Source of the DNA: Pseudorhodobacter aquimaris
GTDB lineage: Bacteria > Pseudomonadota > Alphaproteobacteria > Rhodobacterales > Rhodobacteraceae
NCBI RefSeq assembly: GCF_001202025.1
Contig: NZ_LGHS01000076.1
Span: 186,001 to 250,000, forward strand
Length of the DNA: 64,000 bases
Direction of reading: 5' to 3'
Below the pieces are notes generated by a model. It worked only from the letters and a program-made list of their open reading frames with translations. It did not search any database and was not told the origin of the DNA. The translations under genes were made by a program, and so were the position numbers. Below, piece after piece: positions 9,662-17,481 of the stretch; the stretch's first letter is position 1; every line of letters starts with the position of its first letter.

Positions 9662-11302
9662 ATGCTCCGCTCGCTTGAAATTCGCGATTTGTTGATCATT
9701 GACCGGCTGGATCTGAATTTCCAGCCGGGTCTTAATGTGTTGACCGGCGAAACCGGTGCGGGCAAATCGATCCTGCTGGATGCTTTGGGCTTTGTTCTGG
9801 GCTGGCGGGGGCGCGCCGAATTGGTGCGCGCCGGTGCCGATCAGGGCGAGGTGACGGCGGTGTTTGACCTGCCGCCCGATCACGCCGCGCGGACTGTCTT
9901 GGACGAGGCGGGGATTGTGGCCGAGGATGAGCTGATCTTGCGCCGCATCAACACCGCTGACGGGCGCAAAACCGCTTGGGTCAACGACCGCCGTGCAAGC
10001 GGTGAAGTATTGCGCGCGCTGTCGGATACATTGGTGGAACTGCACGGCCAGCATGATGATCGCGGGCTGTTGAACCCGCGCGGGCATCGCCTGATCCTTG
10101 ATAGTTTTGCGTCAGTTGATGTGGGGCCGGTGCGTTCTGCATGGACGGCCCTTGCCGCGGCCCGCCGCGCAAAATCCCGCGCCGAAGAGGCGTTGGCTGC
10201 CGCCAAGGTCGAAGAGGAATTCCTGCGCCATGCCGTGGCAGAACTGGACAAACTTTCCCCCGAACCGGGCGAGGAGGCGAGTTTGGACGTGCGGCGCCGT
10301 TCTATGCAAAGCGCCGAGAAAATCCGCAGCGATATTGCCCGCGCCCAAGCGGCGATGTCCGACCAAGGCGCCGAGGGTGTGTTGGTCGATGCGTTGCGCT
10401 GGTTGGAAGGGGTTGCTGATCGTGCCGAGGGCCGTTTGGACGGTGCGCTTGCCGCTTTGGCGCGCGTTTTGGTTGAACTAGATGAGGCGCAGACCGGGGT
10501 CGAGCATTGCCTTTCAGCGCTGGATTTCAACCCCTATGAGCTGGAGCAGCTGGAGGAACGCCTGTTCGCCATCCGAGCGCTTGCCCGCAAACATAACGTG
10601 CTGGCTGATGATCTGGGCGATTTCGCCGAAGGGTTGCGCAAGAGGCTTGCAGTGATCGACGGGGGGGAGGGCAACCTTGCCGCCCTTGATCTGGCCTTGG
10701 CCGAGGCGGAAACCACCTACCGCCGCCGCGCTGCCCGTCTGACCGAGGCGCGCCGGTCTGCCGCCAAGCGGTTGGACAAGGCGATGGCCGCAGAGCTTGC
10801 CCCGCTGAAAATGGAACGCGCGGTTTTTGCCACGGCGATCACGCAGGTGGACGCAGGACCCGACGGCGTGGATGAGGTTGCCTTTACCGTGGCGACCAAC
10901 CCCGGGGCGCCTGCGGGGCCATTGAACAAGATCGCCTCGGGCGGGGAGTTGTCGCGGTTCTTGCTGGCGCTAAAGGTCTGTCTGGCGGGGAATACGCCGG
11001 GGCTGACCATGATTTTCGATGAGATCGACCGAGGCGTTGGCGGGGCCACAGCCGATGCGGTTGGTCGCCGGTTGGCGGCGCTTGCCACCACGGCACAGCT
11101 TTTGGTCGTGACACACTCGCCACAGGTTGCAGCCCTTGGCGCACATCACTGGCGGGTGGAAAAGAATGTCGCCAAGGGGATGACCACTTCGACCGTCACA
11201 CCCCTGTCCCCCGATCAACGGATCGAGGAGATTGCGCGGATGCTGGCGGGCGATACCATCACAGCGGCGGCGCGTGAGGCGGCGCGCGCCTTGCTTGATT
11301 AA
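9662..11302 (+). CDS. recN: DNA repair protein RecN
   Basis: RecN is an SMC-like ATPase for double-strand break repair. The 546-residue protein has the Walker A loop TGETGAGKSI near residue 40, a coiled-coil middle (about 150-370), and the C-terminal half with the ABC signature SGGELSRFLLALK and Walker B MIFDEIDRGVGG. Start ATG 9662 lies 33 bases after bamD. Its stop overlaps the stop of the convergent gene on the other strand by 4 bases (TTAA), so no terminator separates them. Confidence 0.96.
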   Translation: MLRSLEIRDLLIIDRLDLNFQPGLNVLTGETGAGKSILLDALGFVLGWRGRAELVRAGADQGEVTAVFDLPPDHAARTVLDEAGIVAEDELILRRINTADGRKTAWVNDRRASGEVLRALSDTLVELHGQHDDRGLLNPRGHRLILDSFASVDVGPVRSAWTALAAARRAKSRAEEALAAAKVEEEFLRHAVAELDKLSPEPGEEASLDVRRRSMQSAEKIRSDIARAQAAMSDQGAEGVLVDALRWLEGVADRAEGRLDGALAALARVLVELDEAQTGVEHCLSALDFNPYELEQLEERLFAIRALARKHNVLADDLGDFAEGLRKRLAVIDGGEGNLAALDLALAEAETTYRRRAARLTEARRSAAKRLDKAMAAELAPLKMERAVFATAITQVDAGPDGVDEVAFTVATNPGAPAGPLNKIASGGELSRFLLALKVCLAGNTPGLTMIFDEIDRGVGGATADAVGRRLAALATTAQLLVVTHSPQVAALGAHHWRVEKNVAKGMTTSTVTPLSPDQRIEEIARMLAGDTITAAAREAARALLD

Positions 11303-11724
11303 GGGTCCACTGCCGAAAATTGCAGAGTAACGGCCTGCCAACCGTCGGGGCCTGCCACCAGAACCGCAATCAGCATCGCGCCGGTGCGCCCGATATCGCG
11401 TCCCGCACCATCCAGCAAACCCGACAGCACAAAGCGTTGCTGCAAAATGACTGTTCCCGGACCCAGAGTGCGCAGGCGCGTCTTGCCGCTAACCAGACGC
11501 GAACGCCCGAAAGCCCCGGCAAATTCGCTGGCCAAGAGCGCCTCGATCTCGGCGCGGCCCTCGGCCCAACCGCCGGTCAGACTTAGCATCTCGGCATCTT
11601 CGACCATCAGCCCCGCCAGCCCTGCCACATCCCGTGCGCCCCAAAGCTGTGCAAAGATGCGCGAAAAGCTTTCTGCGCGGGCGGTCATGTTGGCCGGATC
11701 CAACGCGCGTTCTATTTGCCCCAT
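11299..11724 (-). CDS. NTF2-like (SnoaL/DUF4440-type) protein
   Basis: This 141-residue cytoplasmic protein looks like the SgcJ/EcaC or DUF4440 group of the NTF2 fold. The pattern is helix-rich N-terminal FSRIFAQLWGARDVAGLAGLM, then EDAEMLSLTGGWAEGRAEIEALL, then beta strands ending WQAVTLQFSAVDP. These folds bind small hydrophobic ligands or act as enzymes, but no catalytic set is evident here. An internal ATG at 11688 is an alternative start. It is convergent with recN and separated from the DUF1638 gene by 92 bases. Confidence 0.7.
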   Translation of the reverse strand: MGQIERALDPANMTARAESFSRIFAQLWGARDVAGLAGLMVEDAEMLSLTGGWAEGRAEIEALLASEFAGAFGRSRLVSGKTRLRTLGPGTVILQQRFVLSGLLDGAGRDIGRTGAMLIAVLVAGPDGWQAVTLQFSAVDP

Positions 11725-11816
11725 GAGATCCCATCCCGAAAATACCGTTTGTTGCCACTCGATACCATATCTACCTATGGTTGTGCTATCTTAATCCGAT
11801 GGCGGCAGTTTGCACC

Positions 11817-12461
11817 CTAAGGCGTTTGACGTGCCAGTGCGGGTTCAAGATCGCCGTAGCCGGTGTATCGGCGCTGATACGCCAGCCCGAGCCGGTTTGC
11901 GCAGTCTTCGGCCTTCGCGTCCAATGCCGGGTCGTTGGTTTGTGCCTGATAGATCAGCGTGGTGTAATTGCCGAAATACATATCCCGCAGCTCTGGGTGG
12001 CGATCCAGACCCATGGGCCGCCAGACAAAAGCATCAAACTGGCGCACCAGAAAATCGGTGAGGTAGAAGGCGCGGAATTCATCCTCGGCCTTGGCGGCAA
12101 ATTTGGTATTCCCCTCAAAGAAGGAATAGCAATGCGGGCCCTCAATCATCTCTACGCCCAGCTTCTGGCAGGTATCAGACAATTGCCCGCCAGTGCCGCA
12201 ATCGGCATAGACCACAAAGACTTTGTCATAATCCGCGCGGTGTTCGGTGACGGCGGCCTCAACGGCGGGGGGGATGCGGTCGGGCCAAAGGTGCAGATTG
12301 GCAGGCAGACAGCGCAGGTCGAGATGCGCCCAGCCGTTCAGCCGCTTCAGGGCAAGGATCTCATGTGCCAAGGCCCCGCAGGCAATCAGCAGGATGCGGC
12401 CCTCTCCTCGAGGGGGAAGGCCGGTTTCGGTCAGGCTGTGGTCATCGGGCCGCGCGGTCAC
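11817..12461 (-). CDS. DUF1638 family protein
   Basis: This 214-residue protein starts at GTG 12461. The start is supported by a 4-base GTGA overlap with the stop of a small upstream gene. Recognisable DUF1638 features are ILLIACGALAHEI, HLDLRCLPANLHLWPDRIP, VFVVYADCGTGGQLSDTCQKLGVEMIEGPHCYSFF and a C-terminal MGLDRHPELRDMYFGNYTTLIY. Conserved Cys and His residues suggest metal or cofactor binding. DUF1638 proteins occur near methyltransferase/corrinoid systems in some bacteria, but nothing of that kind is next to this copy. Function unknown. Confidence 0.8.
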   Translation of the reverse strand: MTARPDDHSLTETGLPPRGEGRILLIACGALAHEILALKRLNGWAHLDLRCLPANLHLWPDRIPPAVEAAVTEHRADYDKVFVVYADCGTGGQLSDTCQKLGVEMIEGPHCYSFFEGNTKFAAKAEDEFRAFYLTDFLVRQFDAFVWRPMGLDRHPELRDMYFGNYTTLIYQAQTNDPALDAKAEDCANRLGLAYQRRYTGYGDLEPALARQTP

Positions 12462-12604
12462 CTTGCAAGCATCCAAAGCCGGAGTGCAACAGCCGCCAAG
12501 GCAAGGGCCGCGAGCGGCAAGCCGAGGCCGATGGTTGCGGCGATGGTCAGACCGGCCGCGAGGATCACGAAAAGCAGCATTGAAACCAGAATGGGGGCGG
12601 GCAT
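12458..12604 (-). CDS. Small hydrophobic protein, 48 residues, coupled to DUF1638 gene
   Basis: I do not recognise this protein. It starts at ATG 12604 with GAGG eight bases upstream; an in-frame ATG at 12616 is possible but has no ribosome site. The product begins MPAPILVSMLLF and is almost wholly hydrophobic, rich in Ala and Leu, with two likely membrane segments (LLFVILAAGLTIAATIGL and LAALALAAVAL) and a basic end RLWMLAR. Its TGA overlaps the GTG start of the DUF1638 gene (GTGA), a typical coupled junction. It lies 74 bases downstream of phoB on the same strand. The coupling and clean hydrophobic pattern argue that it is real. Confidence 0.6.
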   Translation of the reverse strand: MPAPILVSMLLFVILAAGLTIAATIGLGLPLAALALAAVALRLWMLAR

Positions 12605-12678
12605 GGCGGGCCTCATCAGAAAGGTACTTCCTGACCTTAGGGGCGGGGCAGGGCCCTGCCAAGTGTTAAAGACCGGCC

Positions 12679-13368
12679 CTAGCCTATGGCATAGCCTGAC
12701 CCGCGAATGGTGCGGATCGGGTTGCTGCCACCATGGACCGTAAGCGCCTTGCGCAGCCGGGCGACATGAACATCAACCGTGCGTGTATCGACAAAGATAT
12801 CGCGCCCCCAGATCAGATCGAGCAACTGCTCGCGGCTGAACACACGGCCGGGCCGTTCCATCAGACGGGTCAGCAGGCGGAACTCGATCGGGCCCAGCTT
12901 CAGTTCCTGATCATTGCGTGACACACGGTGGCTTTCGATATCAAGGGTGATATCCTCAAACGCCAGCGCACCGTTTGCCATCGCCACACCGGCACGGCGC
13001 AGCTGTGTGCGCACGCGGGCCATCAGCTCCAGCACCGAATAGGGTTTGATCACATAGTCATCCGCACCCGTTTCCAGCCCGCGCACGGTATCGACCTCTT
13101 CGGACCGCGCCGAGAGCATGATGATCGGGATATGCCGGGTCTCATAGCGGTTCTTGAGCTGGCGGCACACCTCGATCCCGCTCATCAGCGGGATCATCCA
13201 GTCGAGGATGACGAGATCTGGTATGGCCTCATCAACCATCATGATGGCCTCTTCGCCGTTTTCAGCACAGCGAACCGAGAAACCCTCGGCCTCCAGGTTA
13301 TAGGTCAGAACCTCGCGTTGGGCGGGTTCATCCTCTACCAAAAGAACTTGGGGGTGCAGGTCTACCAT
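12679..13368 (-). CDS. phoB: Phosphate regulon response regulator PhoB
   Basis: PhoB is an OmpR-type transcription factor activated by PhoR under phosphate limitation. The 229-residue protein has a receiver domain with phosphoacceptor Asp56 in LVILDWMIPL, the acidic pocket VEDEPAQ, and a conserved Lys in YVIKPYS. The C-terminal winged helix contains LGPIEFRLLTRLMERPGRVFSREQLLDLIWG and VDVHVARLRKAL. It starts 3 bases after phoU and probably forms one unit with phoR and phoU. It would bind the PHO box found upstream of pstS. Confidence 0.96.
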   Translation of the reverse strand: MVDLHPQVLLVEDEPAQREVLTYNLEAEGFSVRCAENGEEAIMMVDEAIPDLVILDWMIPLMSGIEVCRQLKNRYETRHIPIIMLSARSEEVDTVRGLETGADDYVIKPYSVLELMARVRTQLRRAGVAMANGALAFEDITLDIESHRVSRNDQELKLGPIEFRLLTRLMERPGRVFSREQLLDLIWGRDIFVDTRTVDVHVARLRKALTVHGGSNPIRTIRGSGYAIG

Positions 13369-13371
13369 TCT

Positions 13372-14079
13372 TTAGGCCCCTGTTGTCGATGAGGTCGAAT
13401 CGGCCTTGGGGCGGTTTTCATCCGGCTGTTTGCCGGTGGCCAGATAGACGACCTGTTCGGCGATGGCGGTGACATGGTCGCCCATACGTTCCGTGTTCTT
13501 GGCGATGAAATGCAGGTGCAGGCAGGCGGTGATATTGCGCGGATCCTCCATCATGAACGTCAGAAGTTCCCGGAAAAGCGCGTTATACATCTGGTCGACG
13601 TCGACATCGCGCGCGATCACATCGGCGGCAAGGGCCGGATCATGCTGGATATAGGCATCCAGCGCATCCTTGAGCATCACCTGAACCGCGCGGGTCATGC
13701 GGCGCAGCGTGCCGATGCTGTCCCCGATGGGGGCGACCTGTGACAGAACCTCGGTCCGTTTGGCCATGTTTTTGGCATAGTCGCCGATGCGTTCAAGGTT
13801 GCCGCTGATCTTGATCACGCAAAGTATCAGACGCAGGTCAATCGCGGTGGGCGCACGCAGGGCGATGATACGGGCGGCGGCCTCATTGATCGTTTCTTCC
13901 AGATCGTCAATTGCGCTATCGGCGGCGCGAACCTGCTGGGCCAGTTCCTCGTCGCGGGTCTCAAGCGATTGCATGCCAAGGCGGATGGCATCCTCTACCA
14001 ACCCGCCCATCTTCATGATCTGGGCCTGAATGACTGCCAGATCGGTGTCAAAAGCAGAAGAGATATGGTCTTTCGTCAT
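13372..14079 (-). CDS. phoU: Phosphate signalling protein PhoU
   Basis: PhoU is the negative regulator that connects the Pst transporter to PhoR. The 235-residue protein has the two repeated three-helix units with metal-binding signatures: LRLILCVIKISGNLERIGDYAKNMAKR in the first and LHLHFIAKNTERMGDHVTAIAEQV in the second. A short acidic, Ser/Thr-rich tail follows. phoU lies between phoR (146 bases upstream) and phoB (3 bases downstream) on the minus strand, away from pstB, whereas it often follows pstB in related genomes. Confidence 0.96.
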   Translation of the reverse strand: MTKDHISSAFDTDLAVIQAQIMKMGGLVEDAIRLGMQSLETRDEELAQQVRAADSAIDDLEETINEAAARIIALRAPTAIDLRLILCVIKISGNLERIGDYAKNMAKRTEVLSQVAPIGDSIGTLRRMTRAVQVMLKDALDAYIQHDPALAADVIARDVDVDQMYNALFRELLTFMMEDPRNITACLHLHFIAKNTERMGDHVTAIAEQVVYLATGKQPDENRPKADSTSSTTGA

Positions 14080-14225
14080 GGGTCATCCAATCTTGCGAAT
14101 TTAGTCGTTACCGGTGCCGACCCGCGCAAGGGGTGGCATTCAACTGCGGTTATCGGCGCGGAACGCTGCGGTTTTGCGACAGCTATGTTACAGATTTATG
14201 ACACTGGGCCGGTAGGGGTGGAAAA

Positions 14226-15284
14226 TCAGATCTGGGCGGGGGGCAGGATGACGGTGAATTTTGCACCTTGCCCGGGTTCGCTGGATATTTTCAACCGGCC
14301 CCGGTGCCGGTTGAGGATATGTTTCACAATCGCGAGCCCAAGGCCGGTTCCGCCCAGCTCGCGGCTGCGGTGGCTATCGGCGCGGTAGAAACGTTCGGTC
14401 AGGCGGGGGATATGGATCGGGTCGATGCCCGGCCCGTGGTCGGCAATGGTCAGGCCAATCGCGGGGCCGCGCAATACCGGATCATGGGGGATGATCTGGC
14501 TGGTAATCTCGACGGATTTATCCGCACCGCCGTATTTCATCGCGTTTTCCAGAAGATTGGTAAAGACCTGCAACAATTGGTCCATTTCCCCGATGACAAG
14601 CAGCGGCTCTTCGCCCAGATCGGGTTTCAGGGTCACATTGCTTTTGATCGCCAACCGATCAAGATTGCGCAGGGTGGTTTGCATCACATTGCGCAGATCC
14701 AGCCGTTCGGTGGGGCGCACGCGTTGTTCGGCCTCAACCCGGCTGAGGGATAGAAGGTCATGGACAAGGCGGTTCATCCGCTCGGCCTCTCGCGCCATCG
14801 TGCCCAAGAATTTATCCCTTGCCCGCGCATCATCGCGTGCCGAGGTGCGCAGCGTCTCGATAAAGCCGATCATGCCGGTCAGGGGGGTGCGCAGCTCATG
14901 GCTGACATTGGCGATGAAGTCGCGGCGCATCTGTTCGGCCTGGGCCTGACCTTCGACGTTTTGCAGGCTGACCAGAAGCCGGCCGGTCTGGCCGATCTGT
15001 TGCAGGTGGACGTCATAGTGAATGTCGTTGCCGTTCTCTATTCCCTGATAAGAGATGCTCTGTGGTGCCGGTTCGCGCAGCCCCCGCTCTATCGCATCCA
15101 CCAGTTTGGGGTTGCGCAATGTGGCGGTAAAATGACGTCCTGCGGCATTGGGCCCCATCATTTTGACGGCGGCATCATTCACGGCGATGATCTGTTCGGC
15201 AGGGTCGATCACCAGTGTCGGCAAGGGAAAGGCCGCGATCAGATCCTGAACATGTGGTCGGTCATCCATGGCTTGGTCGGTCAT
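14226..15284 (-). CDS. phoR: Phosphate regulon sensor histidine kinase PhoR, soluble form
   Basis: The 352-residue protein has an N-terminal PAS-like region (about 10-110, LIAAFPLPTLVIDPAEQIIAVNDAAV), a HisKA domain with His129 in FIANVSHELRTPLTG, and an HATPase domain with N-box NLLENAMKYGG and G-boxes ADHGPGIDP and GGTGLGLAIV. It autophosphorylates and passes phosphate to PhoB. I see no membrane segment before the PAS region, unlike the E. coli protein with its N-terminal anchor; the sensor may instead be held through PhoU and Pst. It diverges from pstS over a 225-base gap containing the PHO box. Confidence 0.92.
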   Translation of the reverse strand: MTDQAMDDRPHVQDLIAAFPLPTLVIDPAEQIIAVNDAAVKMMGPNAAGRHFTATLRNPKLVDAIERGLREPAPQSISYQGIENGNDIHYDVHLQQIGQTGRLLVSLQNVEGQAQAEQMRRDFIANVSHELRTPLTGMIGFIETLRTSARDDARARDKFLGTMAREAERMNRLVHDLLSLSRVEAEQRVRPTERLDLRNVMQTTLRNLDRLAIKSNVTLKPDLGEEPLLVIGEMDQLLQVFTNLLENAMKYGGADKSVEITSQIIPHDPVLRGPAIGLTIADHGPGIDPIHIPRLTERFYRADSHRSRELGGTGLGLAIVKHILNRHRGRLKISSEPGQGAKFTVILPPAQI

Positions 15285-15412
15285 GTTTCACTCTCGGGAT
15301 TTGCTGGAGTGTGGGGGGTGCTCCGGTCGGATTGGCGCCACCTTGACGACAAGATCCCCAAAGGACAAGGGGCGTTTGCCCCGCAAAATCCATCGGCGAC
15401 GCGCAATTTTGC

Positions 15413-15452
15413 TTGTCACAAAACCTTCATAAAACCTTTGCATATCTGTCAT
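15413..15452 (+). promoter_or_regulatory. PHO box with four half-sites upstream of pstS
   Basis: Four 7-base blocks recur every 11 bases: TTGTCAC (15413), CCTTCAT (15424), CCTTTGC (15435) and CTGTCAT (15446), each separated by an A/T-rich 4-base spacer (AAAA, AAAA, ATAT). CTGTCAT repeats at 11-base spacing are the known PhoB site layout. The last block is a perfect consensus half-site; the others deviate. The array ends 57 bases before the pstS start and could activate pstSCAB; it is also upstream of the divergent phoR. Confidence 0.85.
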
Positions 15453-15509
15453 GCGTCCGGATTAGGCCTGCATCGAGCTACTTAAACCTGACAGGAGACT
15501 ATACTGCTC

Positions 15510-16487
15510 ATGCGTAATATTACCCTTACAGCCGCCGCTGCCCTTGTTTTGCCCGGCTTTGCAATGGCACAGGATGCCGTTCAGATTGACGGCTCCTCTA
15601 CAGTCTATCCTGTTTCGGAAGCCTTTGCCGAGGAATTCCAGATTGCCACAGGCAACCGCGTTGTGGTCGGTGTGTCCGGCACAGGCGGCGGTTTCAAGAA
15701 ATTCTGCCGCGGCGAGACCAGCTTTTCGGGCGCGTCGCGTCCCATCAAAACCTCGGAAGCCGAGCTGTGTGCAGAAAACGGTATCGAGTTTATCGAAATG
15801 CCGCTGGCCATGGACGCCCTTGCCGTCATCGCGAACCCGGAAAACACATGGGCGACCTGCATGACCGTCGAAGAGCTGAAAAAAGCCTATGAGCCAGAAG
15901 CTCAGGGCAAGATCAACAACTGGAGCCAGTTGAACCCTGAGTTCCCCGACCACGGGCTGACGCTTTTCGGGGCTGGTACGGACTCGGGTACTTATGACTA
16001 CTTTACCTTTGCGATTGTTGGCGAAGAGGGGGCATCGCGCGGCGATTTCACCGCAACCGAAGATGACAATATCACCATCCAAGGTGTGTCGACCGACGTT
16101 GACGCGATCGGCTTCTTGGGTCTGGCCTATCTCGAAGAAAACCGCAGCCGCGTAAAAGCGGTGGAGATTTCCTATCAGGGTGGCGATTGTGTTGCCCCGA
16201 CAGTTGAGGCCGCCGGTGACGGGTCTTACCAGCCGCTGACCCGCCCGCTGTTCATCTATGCCAACAAGGCGCATCTGGACGAAAAACCCGAAGTTCTGGC
16301 CTATGCCAAGTTCATGTTTGACCCAGAGCACGCACAGGAACTGGTTTCCGAAACCGGCTATCTTGCCCTGCCCAAAGAGGCATTTGTTCTGGCCGAGGAA
16401 AAGATCGACGCCCGCAAGACCGGCTCTTTCTTTGATGGTGGGTCCAAGATCGGCGTAAGCGTTGCCGACCTTCTGGCTGCCAACTGA
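15510..16487 (+). CDS. pstS: Phosphate ABC transporter, periplasmic binding protein PstS
   Basis: PstS captures phosphate in the periplasm for the Pst importer. The 325-residue protein has a signal peptide ending near GFAMAQD and a mature start DAVQIDGSSTVYPVSEAFAEEF with the phosphate-binding Ser/Thr residues. Further binding segments are SGTGGGFKKFCRGE, SFSGASRPIK and GTDSGTYDYFTF. ATG 15510 is preceded by AGGAG (15493-15497). It is the first gene of pstSCAB and lies just downstream of the PHO box. Confidence 0.96.
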   Translation: MRNITLTAAAALVLPGFAMAQDAVQIDGSSTVYPVSEAFAEEFQIATGNRVVVGVSGTGGGFKKFCRGETSFSGASRPIKTSEAELCAENGIEFIEMPLAMDALAVIANPENTWATCMTVEELKKAYEPEAQGKINNWSQLNPEFPDHGLTLFGAGTDSGTYDYFTFAIVGEEGASRGDFTATEDDNITIQGVSTDVDAIGFLGLAYLEENRSRVKAVEISYQGGDCVAPTVEAAGDGSYQPLTRPLFIYANKAHLDEKPEVLAYAKFMFDPEHAQELVSETGYLALPKEAFVLAEEKIDARKTGSFFDGGSKIGVSVADLLAAN

Positions 16488-16502
16488 TCCGACCTAACCC
16501 GG

Positions 16503-16525
16503 TGGCGGGCCATATCGGCCCGCCA
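16503..16525 (+). other. Intergenic hairpin between pstS and pstC
   Basis: A perfect 9-base stem (TGGCGGGCC, loop ATATC, GGCCCGCCA) lies 16 bases after the pstS stop and is followed by only TTTCC. It could partly stop transcription or protect the upstream message from decay. Either would yield more PstS than permease, as is usual for binding-protein transporters. The short T run argues against full termination. Confidence 0.6.
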
Positions 16526-16547
16526 TTTCCAATGATTGGGGGTTCCA

Positions 16548-17480
16548 TTGACCAACTCTGCCATTCCTACAGGGTCAGAACTGATTAAAAGCGGGTTCGT
16601 CAAACGGCGCAGGATGATTGCCGGCATCATGCGCGTGTTCCTGTTTCTAAGCGCCGCATTGTCGATCTTTGTGACAACGGCGATTGTCTATATCCTGCTG
16701 CGCGATTCCTGGCCGTTTTTCATGCAAATCCCGTTGACCGATTTCCTGTTCGGGACAATGTGGACCCCGGTTTTTGCCGACCCGCAATTCGGCGTTCTGC
16801 CGCTTTTGCTTGCAACATTGCAGACGGCGGGTCTGGCGATGCTGATTGCCATTCCATTCGGTCTGACCATGGCGATCTATCTGAGCGAATACGCCAAACC
16901 GGCTGTCCGTGAGGTAATCAAACCCGCGCTAGAGATGCTTGAGGCGGTGCCAACCGTTGTCTATGGCTATTTCGCGCTTTTGGTGATGACGCCGTTTTTG
17001 CAGCAGTTTGTACCCGGCCTGAAGGGCATCAACCTGTTGGTGCCGGGCATTATCCTTGGCATCATGATCCTGCCCTATGTGGTATCCGTATCCGAGGATG
17101 CGATGCGCGCCGTACCCAACGGATTGCGTGAAGGGGCCTATGCGCTGGGCATGGCCAAATGGCAGGTGGCGGTCAAAGTGGTGATCCCGGGCGCGTTTTC
17201 CGGCATCACGGCGGCCTTTATCCTCGGGATGTCGCGCGCTGTGGGCGAAACCATGGTTCTGGCCATTGCGGCCGGGCAAAACCCCAATCTGACATGGGAC
17301 CCGCGTGAGGGTGCGGCCACAATCACCGCCTATATCGTGCAGATGAGTCTGGGCGATGTGGCGCATGGTTCGCTTGCCTATCAAACGATCTTTGCGGTCG
17401 GTTTGTTGCTGTTCCTGATCACTTTGTTCTTCAACGTCGTCGGTTTCTATCTGCGCCGCAAATTCCGCGAGGTTTATTAA
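16548..17480 (+). CDS. pstC: Phosphate ABC transporter permease PstC
   Basis: PstC is one of the two membrane subunits of the Pst importer. I choose TTG 16548, preceded by a G run, over the in-frame TTG 16536, giving 310 residues. There are about six membrane segments, beginning RVFLFLSAALSIFVTTAIVYILL. The EAA-type loop that contacts PstB is visible in NGLREGAYALGMAKWQVAVKVVIPGAFSGI. It ends one base before pstA, which begins with ATG 17482. Confidence 0.94.
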   Translation: MTNSAIPTGSELIKSGFVKRRRMIAGIMRVFLFLSAALSIFVTTAIVYILLRDSWPFFMQIPLTDFLFGTMWTPVFADPQFGVLPLLLATLQTAGLAMLIAIPFGLTMAIYLSEYAKPAVREVIKPALEMLEAVPTVVYGYFALLVMTPFLQQFVPGLKGINLLVPGIILGIMILPYVVSVSEDAMRAVPNGLREGAYALGMAKWQVAVKVVIPGAFSGITAAFILGMSRAVGETMVLAIAAGQNPNLTWDPREGAATITAYIVQMSLGDVAHGSLAYQTIFAVGLLLFLITLFFNVVGFYLRRKFREVY

Positions 17481-17481
17481 G

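Noticed and set aside
12647-12660. 14-base palindrome GGCAGGGCCCTGCC after phoB as a terminator
   Set aside because: It has no loop and no T run on either strand, so a stable terminator hairpin is unlikely. It may be chance in a high G+C gap.
12462-12662. N-terminal extension of the DUF1638 protein up to 12662
   Set aside because: The extra 67 residues are Arg/Pro/His rich, unlike the domain, and the same bases encode a hydrophobic small protein in another frame that ends in a GTGA overlap with GTG 12461.
11781-12743. Open frame of 320 codons on the plus strand
   Set aside because: It covers the DUF1638 gene and the small membrane protein on the other strand. Those show family motifs and a coupled junction; the plus frame shows neither.
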